Positions 17,181 through 25,951 of a stretch of DNA of 64,000 nt are shown piece by piece; within the stretch, counting starts at the first letter, position 1; every line of letters starts with the position of its first letter. Below the pieces are notes generated by a model that was not told the DNA's origin, made no database searches, and was given only the letters and a program-made list of their open reading frames with translations. The position numbers were made by a program, and so were the translations under genes. Origin of the DNA: Streptomyces sp. XD-27 (lineage in GTDB: Bacteria > Actinomycetota > Actinomycetes > Streptomycetales > Streptomycetaceae); the NCBI RefSeq assembly GCF_030553055.1, contig NZ_CP130713.1:6386001-6450000 (forward strand). Reading direction: 5' to 3'.

Positions 17181-18580
17181 GCGACACCCCCGCCGCCACG
17201 AGCGGCAATCCCGGATCCACGAGCGGCACCCCCACGGCCACCAGCGGCAATCCCGGACCCACGAGCGACACCCACGCCGCGCTGCACGCCCGGCACCGCG
17301 CCGTCGCCCCCGACTGGCTCGCCCTCTACTACCGCGAGCCCATCGAGCTCACGCACGGCGAGGGCCGCCACGTCTGGGACGCCGACGGCAAGCGCTATCT
17401 CGACTTCTTCGGCGGCATCCTCACCACCATGACCGCCCACGCCCTGCCCGAGGTCACCAAGGCCGTCGCGGAGCAGGCCGGCCGCATCATCCACTCCTCG
17501 ACCCTCTACCTCAACCGGCCCATGGTCGAGCTGGCCGAACGCGTCGCCCGGCTCTCCGGCATCCCGGACGCGCGCGTCTTCTTCACCACCTCCGGCACCG
17601 AGGCCAACGACACCGCCCTGCTGCTCGCGACCGCCTACCGCCGCTCCAACCAGATCCTGGCGATGCGCAACAGCTACCACGGCCGGTCCTTCTCGGCCGT
17701 CGGCGTCACCGGGAACCGCTCCTGGTCGCCCACCAGCCTCTCCCCGCTCCAGACGTACTACGTACACGGCGGGGTGCGCGGCCGCGGCCCGTTCGCGGCG
17801 CTGTCCGACAGCGAGTTCATCGACGCGTGCGTCGCCGACCTCGAAGACGTCCTCGGCCAGGCCCACGGCAGCGTCGCAGCCCTCATCGCCGAGCCGATCC
17901 AGGGCGTCGGTGGGTTCACCGCCCCGCCCGACGGGCTGTACGCGGCCTTCCGCGACGTCCTCGCCCGGCACGGCATCCTGTGGATCACCGACGAGGTGCA
18001 GACCGGCTGGGGCCGGACCGGCGAGTACTTCTGGGGCTGGCAGGCCCACGCCGCCGCCGGGCCGCCCGACATGCTCACCTTCGCCAAGGGCATCGGCAAC
18101 GGCATGTCCATCGGCGGCGTCGTGGCCCGCGCCGAGGTCATGAACTGCCTGGACGCCAACTCCATCTCCACCTTCGGCGGCAGCCCCGTCACCATGGCCG
18201 CGGGCCTCGCCAACCTCGCGTACCTCCTGGAGAACGACCTCCAGGGCAACGCCCGCCGGGTCGGCGGACTGCTCATCGAACGGCTGCGGGCCGCCTGCGC
18301 GGGCAACGACGCCGTACGGGAGGTGCGCGGCCGCGGCCTGATGATCGGGATCGAACTGGTCGAGCGAGACGGGTCGCCGTCGCCGCACGCCGCCACCGCC
18401 GTCCTCGAAACCGCCCGGGAGAACGGCCTGCTGATCGGCAAGGGGGGCCTGGCGGGCAACATCCTGCGCATCGCCCCGCCGCTCTCCCTCACCGTCCGGG
18501 AGGCGGAGGAGGGCGCGGCCATCCTCGACACCGCACTGCGCCAGGCACAGGACACGATCGCGGGGAAGGAGCCGTCATGA
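17177..18580 (+). CDS. Class III (aspartate family) aminotransferase, PLP-dependent
   Basis: Encodes 467 residues of the ornithine/GABA/beta-alanine aminotransferase class. Visible features are TTSGTEANDTALLLA, the PLP-aspartate motif ITDEVQTGWGRTG and the Schiff-base lysine K304 in FAKGIGNG. The first ~33 residues are an unusual Thr/Ser/Gly/Asn/Pro-rich tail with a repeated ATSGNPG element, absent from most relatives. Coupled by ATGA overlaps to both neighbours, it likely removes the amino group of the beta- or alpha-amino acid released by the upstream hydrolase. Confidence 0.88.
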   Translation: MSDTPAATSGNPGSTSGTPTATSGNPGPTSDTHAALHARHRAVAPDWLALYYREPIELTHGEGRHVWDADGKRYLDFFGGILTTMTAHALPEVTKAVAEQAGRIIHSSTLYLNRPMVELAERVARLSGIPDARVFFTTSGTEANDTALLLATAYRRSNQILAMRNSYHGRSFSAVGVTGNRSWSPTSLSPLQTYYVHGGVRGRGPFAALSDSEFIDACVADLEDVLGQAHGSVAALIAEPIQGVGGFTAPPDGLYAAFRDVLARHGILWITDEVQTGWGRTGEYFWGWQAHAAAGPPDMLTFAKGIGNGMSIGGVVARAEVMNCLDANSISTFGGSPVTMAAGLANLAYLLENDLQGNARRVGGLLIERLRAACAGNDAVREVRGRGLMIGIELVERDGSPSPHAATAVLETARENGLLIGKGGLAGNILRIAPPLSLTVREAEEGAAILDTALRQAQDTIAGKEPS

Positions 18581-19977
18581 CCCGCACCGTCATCCGCGGC
18601 GGACTCGTCATCACCGCCGCCGACGAGGTCCGCGCCGACGTCCTGATCGAGGACGGGCGCGTCGCCGCGCTCGCCGCGCAGGGCAGCGCGTACGCCGAAG
18701 GCTGGACCGCCGACCGCACGATCGACGCCACCGGCCACTACGTCATCCCGGGCGGCGTCGACGCGCACACCCACATGGAGCTGCCGTTCGGCGGCACCTT
18801 CGCCTCCGACACCTTCGAGACCGGAACCCGCGCCGCGGCCTGGGGCGGCACCACGACCATCGTGGACTTCGCCGTCCAGTCGGTGGGCCGCTCCCTGCGC
18901 GAGGGCCTGGACGCCTGGCACGCGAAGGCGGACGGCACGTGCGCCGTCGACTACGCCTTCCACATGATCCTCTCCGACGTCACCGAGGACTCCCTCAAGG
19001 AGATGGACGCCCTCATAGGCGAAGGGGTCACCAGCTTCAAGCTGTTCATGGCGTACCCGGGCGTCTTCTACAGCGACGACGGGCAGATCCTGCGCGCCAT
19101 GCAGCGCTCCGCCGCCAACGGCGGGCTGATCATGATGCACGCCGAGAACGGCATCGCCATCGACGTCCTCGTCGAACAGGCCCTCGCCGCGGGCCGCACC
19201 GACCCCCGCCACCACGGCGAGGTCCGCAAGGCGCTGCTGGAGGCCGAGGCCACCCACCGCGCCATCCAGCTCGCGCGTGTGGCGGGCGCGCCCCTGTACG
19301 TCGTGCACGTCTCGGCGGAGGAGGCCGTCGCCGAGCTGGCCGCCGCCCGCGACAAGGGGCTGCCCGTCTTCGGCGAGACCTGCCCGCAGTACCTGTTCCT
19401 GTCCTCCGACAACCTGGCCGAGCCGGGCTTCGAGGGCGCCAAGTACGTGTGCTCCACACCGCTGCGGCCCCGCGAGCACCAGGCCGCGCTCTGGCGGGGC
19501 CTGCGCACCGACGACCTCCAGGTCGTCTCCACCGACCACTGCCCCTTCTGCTTCACCGGCCAGAAGGAGCTCGGCCGCGGCGACTTCTCCAAGATCCCCA
19601 ACGGGCTCCCCGGGGTGGAGAACCGGATGGACCTGCTCCACCAGGCCGTGGTCGACGGGCACCTCACGCGCCGCCGCTGGATCGAGGTCGCCTGCGCAAC
19701 CCCCGCCCGGATGTTCGGCCTCTACCCGAAGAAGGGCACCATCGCCCCCGGCTCGGACGCCGACATCGTCCTCTACGACCCGGCGGCCCAGCAGACCCTG
19801 TCCGCCGACACCCACCACATGAACGTCGACTACTCGGCGTACGAGGGCCGACGGGTCACCGGACAGGTCGTCACCGTCCTCTCGCGCGGCGAGACGGTCA
19901 TCGACCGGCGGCGGTTCACCGGACAGGCGGGCCACGGCCGCTTCGTCCCCCGCGACACCTGCCAGTACCTCAGCTGA
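18577..19977 (+). CDS. hydA: Dihydropyrimidinase / D-hydantoinase
   Basis: Encodes 466 residues of the cyclic amidohydrolase family. Metal ligands are H64 and H66 in GGVDAHTHMELP and the carboxylated lysine K155 in VTSFKLFMAYPG; ALIGEGVT, MMHAENG and STDHCPFCF are the other family blocks. The enzyme opens dihydropyrimidine or hydantoin rings to N-carbamoyl amino acids, the substrate of the first operon gene. It starts by ATGA overlap with the aminotransferase stop. The length is typical. Confidence 0.92.
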   Translation: MTRTVIRGGLVITAADEVRADVLIEDGRVAALAAQGSAYAEGWTADRTIDATGHYVIPGGVDAHTHMELPFGGTFASDTFETGTRAAAWGGTTTIVDFAVQSVGRSLREGLDAWHAKADGTCAVDYAFHMILSDVTEDSLKEMDALIGEGVTSFKLFMAYPGVFYSDDGQILRAMQRSAANGGLIMMHAENGIAIDVLVEQALAAGRTDPRHHGEVRKALLEAEATHRAIQLARVAGAPLYVVHVSAEEAVAELAAARDKGLPVFGETCPQYLFLSSDNLAEPGFEGAKYVCSTPLRPREHQAALWRGLRTDDLQVVSTDHCPFCFTGQKELGRGDFSKIPNGLPGVENRMDLLHQAVVDGHLTRRRWIEVACATPARMFGLYPKKGTIAPGSDADIVLYDPAAQQTLSADTHHMNVDYSAYEGRRVTGQVVTVLSRGETVIDRRRFTGQAGHGRFVPRDTCQYLS

Positions 19978-19991
19978 ACCGGGGAGTGAGT

Positions 19992-20993
19992 ATGGACTTC
20001 GGACTCGTCCTGCAGGCCGACCCGCCCGCCTCTGCCCTCGTCGGGCTGATGCGGCGCGCCGAACGCAACGGCTTCCGCTACGGCTGGACGTTCGACTCGG
20101 CCGTGCTGTGGCAGGAACCCTTCGTCATCTACAGCCGCATCCTGGAGCACACCGAGCGGCTGACCGTCGGCCCCATGGTCACCAACCCCGGCACGCGCAC
20201 CTGGGAGGTCACCGCCTCCACCTTCGCCACCCTCAACGACATGTACGGCAATCGCACGGTGTGCGGCATCGGCCGCGGCGACTCCGCCATGCGCGTGGCG
20301 GGCCGCACACCGCACACCCTGGCCCGGCTGGGGCAGGCCATCGACGCCATCCGCGACCTGGCGGAAGGCCGCGAGGCGGTCGTGGACGGCACCGCCCTGC
20401 GGCTGCCGTGGGTCAAGGAGGGCAGGCTGCCGGTGTGGATGGCGGCCTACGGGCCGAAGGCGCTCGCGCTGGCCGGGCAGAAGGCCGACGGCTTCATCCT
20501 CCAGCTCGCCGACCCGTTCCTGACGGAGTGGATGGTCAAGGCCGTCCGCACCGCCGCCGCCGAGGCGGGCCGCGACCCGGACGCGGTCACCGTCTGCGTC
20601 GCCGCGCCCGCCTACATCGGCGACGACCTGGCCCACGCGCGCGAGCAGTGCCGGTGGTTCGGCGGCATGGTCGGCAACCACGTCGCCGACCTGGTCGCAC
20701 GGTACGGCGAGCACTCCGGCGCCGTCCCCGAGGAGCTCACCGCGTACATCGAGCGGCGCACGGGCTACGACTACCGCCACCACGGGCGCGCCGGGAACCC
20801 CGACACCGCCTTCGTCCCCGACGACATCGTCGACCGCTTCTGCCTCCTGGGCCCGGCCGAGGCGCACATCGAGAAGCTGCGGCGGCTGGCGGACCTGGGC
20901 GTGGACCAGTTCGCGGTCTACGCCATGCACGACGCGAAGGAGGCGACCATCGACGCGTACGGACAGTTGGTGATCCCCGCGCTGTCCGACTGA
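19992..20993 (+). CDS. LLM-class F420-dependent oxidoreductase (TIGR03842-like)
   Basis: Encodes 333 residues of the luciferase-like monooxygenase fold in the F420 branch. Blocks include FGLVLQADPPAS, YGWTFDSAVLWQEPFVIYS and GRGDSAMRVAGR. Members of this subgroup occur beside hydantoinases, which suggests a redox step on a pyrimidine or hydantoin intermediate. It starts 14 bases after the dihydropyrimidinase stop and is the last gene of the operon. Its end is only four bases from the end of the convergent MASE1 gene, with no visible terminator between. Confidence 0.82.
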   Translation: MDFGLVLQADPPASALVGLMRRAERNGFRYGWTFDSAVLWQEPFVIYSRILEHTERLTVGPMVTNPGTRTWEVTASTFATLNDMYGNRTVCGIGRGDSAMRVAGRTPHTLARLGQAIDAIRDLAEGREAVVDGTALRLPWVKEGRLPVWMAAYGPKALALAGQKADGFILQLADPFLTEWMVKAVRTAAAEAGRDPDAVTVCVAAPAYIGDDLAHAREQCRWFGGMVGNHVADLVARYGEHSGAVPEELTAYIERRTGYDYRHHGRAGNPDTAFVPDDIVDRFCLLGPAEAHIEKLRRLADLGVDQFAVYAMHDAKEATIDAYGQLVIPALSD

Positions 20994-20997
20994 CCGT

Positions 20998-21963
20998 TCA
21001 ACGGCCGGTGCCACCGCCGGGGCCGAGCCGGTTCACGGCGGTGGCGAGCAGACCGCACACGTACGCGATCTCCAGGTGGGTGCGGTTGCGCTCGGTGATG
21101 ACCGCGGACAGCAGCAGGGCGGTCATCGCCACCGTCCCGTTGAACGCCTGCAAGGTCAGCATCTGGGCCGCCAGCCCGTGACCCCGGAACGGGCCCGCGT
21201 CGTCCGCCGCCGCCGAGATCGCCAGCACGGAGACGACCAGCGCGCACGGCGCGGCCCCGGCCCGCTGGAAGCGGAGCGCCGCCCAGATCAGAAAAGGGAA
21301 CACCAGGAAGAGCAGGTGGACGGTGGACCGCGCGGTCACCACCGTGACGGCCGTCGTACCGCACAGCAGCGCCGCCGCCTCCGCCCAGCGGTACGGGGGC
21401 ATCTCCCGCGGCCACCGCACGGCGCGCGCGAGCAGCAGGACCGGGGCGACCACGAGCACCCCCATCGCGTCGCCGGTCCACCACACCGACCACGTCGCCC
21501 AGAAGTCGGCCGCGTGGATACCGCCGGCCGCCACCAGCACCGCCGTGCCCGCGGTGGCGCTGACCAGCATCGCCACGAGCGCGGCGAGGAACACCAGCGC
21601 CAGGGCGTCCCGCAGCCGGTCCACCTCGGTACGGAAGCCCGCCCGGCGCAGCAGCAACCAGCCGCACACCGGGGCGAGGGTGTTCCCCGCCACGATGCCG
21701 AGCACGGCGAGCGCCGTCGGGCCGATCGTGACGTTGACCAGGAAGGCGCCGAGCGCGATGCCCGGCACCGCCCGCACCCCCCACCACAGCAGGCACACCA
21801 CCGCGATGCCGGTCGGCGGCCACAGCGGTGTCACCTGCCCCCGGACCAGCTCCTGCAGCAGGCCCACCTTCGCCGAGCCGTAGTAGGCCCCGGCGATGAC
21901 GCAGGTCCGCAGGGCCTCGGCCGGGTACCGGGGGAGCGGTCGGTTGAACGCCATGCCAGCCAT
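20998..21963 (-). CDS. MASE1-domain integral membrane sensor protein
   Basis: Encodes 321 residues with eight or so membrane segments. AYYGSAKVGLLQELVRGQV followed by TPLWPPTGIAVVCLLWWGVR is the MASE1 hallmark. MASE1 usually sits N-terminal to a GGDEF, kinase or SpoIIE phosphatase output domain; here the chain stops just after the last helix. A SpoIIE-type phosphatase is encoded directly upstream on the same strand as a separate protein, so sensor and output appear split. The ligand is unknown. Confidence 0.85.
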   Translation of the reverse strand: MAGMAFNRPLPRYPAEALRTCVIAGAYYGSAKVGLLQELVRGQVTPLWPPTGIAVVCLLWWGVRAVPGIALGAFLVNVTIGPTALAVLGIVAGNTLAPVCGWLLLRRAGFRTEVDRLRDALALVFLAALVAMLVSATAGTAVLVAAGGIHAADFWATWSVWWTGDAMGVLVVAPVLLLARAVRWPREMPPYRWAEAAALLCGTTAVTVVTARSTVHLLFLVFPFLIWAALRFQRAGAAPCALVVSVLAISAAADDAGPFRGHGLAAQMLTLQAFNGTVAMTALLLSAVITERNRTHLEIAYVCGLLATAVNRLGPGGGTGR

Positions 21964-22073
21964 CAGACAACGAGCCGGCCGCGGGTCCTCGACGACACGC
22001 GCGGCCCGTGCTCCGCCCCGCCGTACGCGGGCCGACCGCCGCCGCCCCGGCAGCCGCCGCCCCGGCCGCCCGG

Positions 22074-22907
22074 CTACCCGCGCCGCCCGTCGTACCGGAG
22101 GACGACGACCGCGGCGTCGTCGTCATGGCCGGTCAGGTCGGCGACCTTGAGGACCTCCGTGGCGAGCAGGTCCGGGTCCGCGTCGAAGCCCGCGCCGACC
22201 AGCTTGGCGACCGCCTCCAGCCCGCGCTCGATCGGGAACTCCGGGCCCTCCACCACCCCGTCGGTCAGCAGCACGAACGCCCCCTGCGCCCTCAGCGGAT
22301 GCCGGGTCACCGGGTACTCCTCGCCGGGGAACATGCCCAGCGGCAGCCCGCCCGCGTCCAGCACGATGTCCGAACGGCCGTCGGCGTCCGCCCAGACCGC
22401 AGGGACATGCCCGGCGCGGGCGTCCGCCAGCTCGCCGGCAGAAGCGTCGAAGCGGAGGAAGGAGCACGTCACGAACAGTCCGCAGGCCATGGCCACCAGC
22501 AGGTCGTTGACCCGGGCCAGCACCGCGCCCGGATCGGTGGTGGTCCCGCCCGCGACGGCGCGCAGCGCGGTACGGACCTGCCCGACGAAGGCCGCCGCCT
22601 CGGCGTCGTGCCCCTGCACGTCCCCGATGGCGACGCCGAACGTCCCGTCCCCCATGGTGAAGGCGTCGTACCAGTCGCCGCCGATGTCCAGCCCCTTCCG
22701 GGCGGGCACGTACCGGGCCGAGGTGCGCAGGCCCGGCACCTGCGGCAGCTCGGACGGGAGCATGAGGCGCTGCAGCGCCGTGGCCAGCTCCACGCGCGCC
22801 TGCTGCAGCTTGATCCCGTCCAGCACGTCGCCGGTGAGCTTGACGAGGGTGTTCAGCAGTTCCTCGCCGCTCGGCGCCTGGGACCGGGTGAAGCGGAGTC
22901 GGCTCAT
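22074..22907 (-). CDS. SpoIIE-type PP2C serine/threonine phosphatase
   Basis: Encodes 277 residues (ATG 22907 with GGAG eight bases upstream; GTG 22916 is also in frame). A short N-terminal helix (LLNTLVKLTGDVLDGIKLQQARVELATALQ) leads into the SpoIIE domain. LDIGGDWYDAF and IGDVQGHD carry the metal-binding aspartates, with LLTDGVVEGP and GHDDDAAVVVLR later. Such enzymes usually dephosphorylate anti-anti-sigma factors. It has no sensor domain of its own, and a MASE1 protein follows 110 bp downstream on the same strand. Confidence 0.88.
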   Translation of the reverse strand: MSRLRFTRSQAPSGEELLNTLVKLTGDVLDGIKLQQARVELATALQRLMLPSELPQVPGLRTSARYVPARKGLDIGGDWYDAFTMGDGTFGVAIGDVQGHDAEAAAFVGQVRTALRAVAGGTTTDPGAVLARVNDLLVAMACGLFVTCSFLRFDASAGELADARAGHVPAVWADADGRSDIVLDAGGLPLGMFPGEEYPVTRHPLRAQGAFVLLTDGVVEGPEFPIERGLEAVAKLVGAGFDADPDLLATEVLKVADLTGHDDDAAVVVLRYDGRRG

Positions 22908-23022
22908 CACGCACACTCCGGGGGTGCCGCTCCGAAGGAGACCTCTACGTCACGTTACGCCCCCTGGGCGCCGCCGCGCCGACGGCGAGATCATCAAGAG
23001 CGTCCAGGACGAGGCCACGCAC

Positions 23023-23103
23023 GGGCGAAACCAGCCAGATGGCAGTCACGGGCGACACCAGCCAGATGACAGGCACGGGCGACAGGAGCCAGATGACAGC
23101 GTT
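23023..23103 (+). repeat. Three 27-bp tandem repeats carrying successive start codons
   Basis: Units begin at 23023, 23050 and 23077 with GGGCGA and each contains AGCCAGATG. Because 27 is a multiple of three, the ATGs at 23039, 23066 and 23093 are in one frame with the GGT-like gene. Only the third unit has changed ACC to AGG, creating AGGAG ahead of its ATG. Confidence 0.85.
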
Positions 23104-24889
23104 CACCACCCGGCCGACCCTCCAGGGCACCTTCGGCATGGCCTCCTCCACCCACTGGCTGGCCTCCCAGACCGCGCTCGCCGTACTGGAGGACGGCGGC
23201 AACGCCTACGACGCCGCCGTCGCCGCCGGATTCGTCCTCCACGTCGTCGAACCGCACCTCAACGGCCCGGCGGGGGAGGTACCCATCCTGCTCGCGCCCG
23301 CCGGCGGCCCGGTCCGGGTGCTGTGCGGCCAGGGCCCGGCCCCGGCCGGCGCCACCATCGCGCACTACACCTCGCTCGGCCTCGACCTGGTGCCCGGCAC
23401 CGGCCCGCTGGCCGCCGCCGTACCCGGCGCCTTCGACGCCTGGATGGTGCTGCTGCGCGACCACGGCACCCGGCGCCTCGCCGACGTCCTGCGCTACGCC
23501 ATCGGCTACGCGGAGTCCGGCCATCCGCCCGTCGAAGGCCTCGGCCGGACCGTCGCCACCGTCCGTGAGCTGCTCACGACCGAGTGGACCAGTTCCGCCG
23601 CCGTCTACCTCCCCGGCGGGCGGCCGCCGGCGCCGGGCCGCCTGTTCACCAACCCCGCCCTCGCCGCCACCTGGCGCCGCCTCCTGGCCGAGGCCGAGTC
23701 CGCGGGCAGTGGCCGCGAGCGGCAGATCGACGCCGCGCGCCGCGTGTGGCGGGAGGGCTTCATCGCCGAGGCGCTCGCCGCGGCCGCCGCCCGCCCCACC
23801 ATGGACACCAGCGGGAAGCGCCACACCGGCACCCTCACCGGCGACGACCTGGCCGCTTTCGAGGCCTGCTACGAGACCCCGGTGACGTACGACTGGCACG
23901 GCTGGACCGTGTGCAAGGCGGGCCCGTGGTCCCAGGGCCCGGCCTTCCTCCAGCAGCTGGCCCTCCTCCCCGACGGCCTCGACCGCCTCCGCGGCACCCC
24001 CGAGTACGTCCACACCCTCGTCGAGGGCACGAAGCTCGCGATGGCCGACCGCGAGGCGTGGTACGGCGACTCCGCCGACGTACCCGTGAAGGCCCTGCTG
24101 TCGCCCGAGTACAACGCCGCCCGCCGCGCCCTGATCGGGGCCACGGCCTCGTACGAGCTGCGGCCGGGCAGCCCCGACGGCCGCGCACCCGTCCTCGGCC
24201 CGCACACCGCCGCCTCGGACGATCCCGGCTCGCCGGGGCCGCCCCCGGGCGCGGGCGAGCCGACCGTCGGCGGGGACGGCGCCACCCGCGGCGACACCTG
24301 CCACCTCGACGTCGTCGACCGCTGGGGCAACATGGTCTCCGCGACCCCCAGCGGCGGCTGGCTCCAGTCCAACCCCGTCGTCCCCGAACTGGGCTTCCCG
24401 CTCGGCACCCGGCTCCAGATGACCTGGCTGACGCCCGGCCTGCCCGCTTCCCTCACCCCCGGCCGCCGCCCCCGCACCACCCTCAGCCCCTCCCTCGCCC
24501 TGCGCGACGGGGTGCCGGTGCTGGCCTTCGGCACCCCCGGCGGTGACCAGCAGGACCAGTGGCAGGTGCACTTCTTCCTCGCCGTGGCACTCGGCGGGAC
24601 GGAACGCGGCGGGCTGCCGCTGCAGGCCGCCATCGATGCCCCCAACTGGCACACCGACGCCTTCCCCAGCTCCTTCCATCCGCGCCGGACGCGCCCCGGG
24701 TCCGTCACCGTCGAGGCGCGCATCGGCCAGGAGACCATCACGGACCTGCGGCGGCGCGGGCACCGGGTGACCGTGGGCGACCCCTGGTCGGAGGGCAGGC
24801 TGTGCGCCGTCTCCCGCGACCCGGAGACCGGCGTGCTGTCGGCGGGCGCCAATCCGCGCGGCATGCAGGGCTACGCGGTCGGCCGCTGA
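23093..24889 (+). CDS. Gamma-glutamyltransferase-family protein (divergent, cytoplasmic)
   Basis: Encodes 598 residues from the third repeat-borne ATG, the only one with a ribosome binding site. The GGT fold is clear: ASSTHWLASQTALAVLEDGG at the N-terminus, then the processing site GDTCHLDVVDRWGN with nucleophile T402, and PRTTLSPSLALRDGVPVLAF. Unlike the ggt product at 9527 it has no signal peptide and has Cys after the nucleophile where classical GGTs have a second Thr. Such members may be acylases or process gamma-glutamyl compounds inside the cell. It is divergent from the SpoIIE phosphatase gene. Confidence 0.85.
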   Translation: MTAFTTRPTLQGTFGMASSTHWLASQTALAVLEDGGNAYDAAVAAGFVLHVVEPHLNGPAGEVPILLAPAGGPVRVLCGQGPAPAGATIAHYTSLGLDLVPGTGPLAAAVPGAFDAWMVLLRDHGTRRLADVLRYAIGYAESGHPPVEGLGRTVATVRELLTTEWTSSAAVYLPGGRPPAPGRLFTNPALAATWRRLLAEAESAGSGRERQIDAARRVWREGFIAEALAAAAARPTMDTSGKRHTGTLTGDDLAAFEACYETPVTYDWHGWTVCKAGPWSQGPAFLQQLALLPDGLDRLRGTPEYVHTLVEGTKLAMADREAWYGDSADVPVKALLSPEYNAARRALIGATASYELRPGSPDGRAPVLGPHTAASDDPGSPGPPPGAGEPTVGGDGATRGDTCHLDVVDRWGNMVSATPSGGWLQSNPVVPELGFPLGTRLQMTWLTPGLPASLTPGRRPRTTLSPSLALRDGVPVLAFGTPGGDQQDQWQVHFFLAVALGGTERGGLPLQAAIDAPNWHTDAFPSSFHPRRTRPGSVTVEARIGQETITDLRRRGHRVTVGDPWSEGRLCAVSRDPETGVLSAGANPRGMQGYAVGR

Positions 24890-24977
24890 GCCGCGGACGG
24901 GAGGGCGCCGGTCGGCCGCGGAGCCGCGGACCGGAGGGCGCCGGTCGGCTGCCGAGCCGGGACCGGAGGGCTCCGTT
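24888..24977. repeat. 33-bp tandem repeat after the GGT-like gene
   Basis: Units begin at 24888, 24921 and 24954 with GAGCCG and share GGAGGGCGCCGGTCGG. The first two differ at only a few positions and the third is degraded. The array starts on the last two bases of the stop codon and fills the gap to the next gene. Confidence 0.8.
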
Positions 24978-25045
24978 CACGCGCAGGACACCGTGGTGCC
25001 TCCGCGGCGATCCCTATTGTCGGAGGGGCATGGTTCCATGGGGGA

Positions 25046-25873
25046 ATGATCGATGCATTCCTCACCGGTGACCTGTCCGAGGTCGAGGAGGCGATCCGCA
25101 AGGCGGCCGCCGCCGAGATCCTGCCGCGGTTCCGGCAGCTGGCCGACGACGAGATCGTCCAGAAGAACGGCCCGCACGACCTGGTCACCGTCGCCGACCG
25201 GCTCGCCGAGGCACACCTCACCGCCGCGCTGACGGCCCTGCTGCCCGGCTCCACCGTGGTCGGCGAGGAGGGCGTGCACGCCGACCCCGCCGTCCTGGCG
25301 GGGCTGCGCGGGGACCTGCCGGTGTGGATCGTCGACCCGGTCGACGGCACCCGCCAGTTCGTGCACGGCGACCCCGGCTTCGCCACGCTGGTGGCGCTCG
25401 CCCACCGCGGCGAACTGCTCGCCTCCTGGACGTACGCGCCCGCGCTGGACCTCATGGCCGTCGCCCGCCGCGGCCAGGGCGCGTGGCTGGGCGGCGACCG
25501 GCTGCACGCCGGTTCCCCGCAGCCCGGCAAGGTCCTCGAAGTCGCCATATCCCACTTCGACTTCACCGACGACGAGGAGAAGCGGTCCCTGACCGGGCTG
25601 GAGACCCCGGGCGTCGCGACCCGGCCGTGCGGCTCGGCCGGACTGGAGTATCTGCACGTCGCCCGAGGCGAACTCGACGCCGTCGCCTTCACCTGGGAGA
25701 ACGCCTGGGACCACGCGGCCGGGCTGCTGCTGGTCGCCGAGGCGGGCGGTTTCAGCGCCACCGTCGCGGACGAGCCCTTCCGCATCGCGGGCGGCAACGC
25801 GCTGCCCTTCACCGCGGCGCGGGACGAGGAGACCGCGCGGCATATCCTGGCCCTGCTGTCGGGCGCGCGCTGA
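25046..25873 (+). CDS. Inositol monophosphatase family phosphatase
   Basis: Encodes 275 residues with the lithium-sensitive phosphatase motifs: GEEG near residue 74 supplies a metal-binding Glu, [15 protein letters not shown] carries D97/D100 with G101-T102, and [19 protein letters not shown] is the second motif. Substrates in the family include inositol phosphates, histidinol phosphate and 3'-phosphoadenosine phosphates; the sequence alone does not decide. It lies alone between a tandem repeat and the FAD oxidoreductase gene. Confidence 0.88.
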   Translation: MIDAFLTGDLSEVEEAIRKAAAAEILPRFRQLADDEIVQKNGPHDLVTVADRLAEAHLTAALTALLPGSTVVGEEGVHADPAVLAGLRGDLPVWIVDPVDGTRQFVHGDPGFATLVALAHRGELLASWTYAPALDLMAVARRGQGAWLGGDRLHAGSPQPGKVLEVAISHFDFTDDEEKRSLTGLETPGVATRPCGSAGLEYLHVARGELDAVAFTWENAWDHAAGLLLVAEAGGFSATVADEPFRIAGGNALPFTAARDEETARHILALLSGAR

Positions 25874-25951
25874 CGGAGCGACACACCCCCGGCGCGCGCA
25901 CGGCCCGGCGGCGCCAGCAGACGACCCCGCAACGTCGAGGAGGACTGTCAC

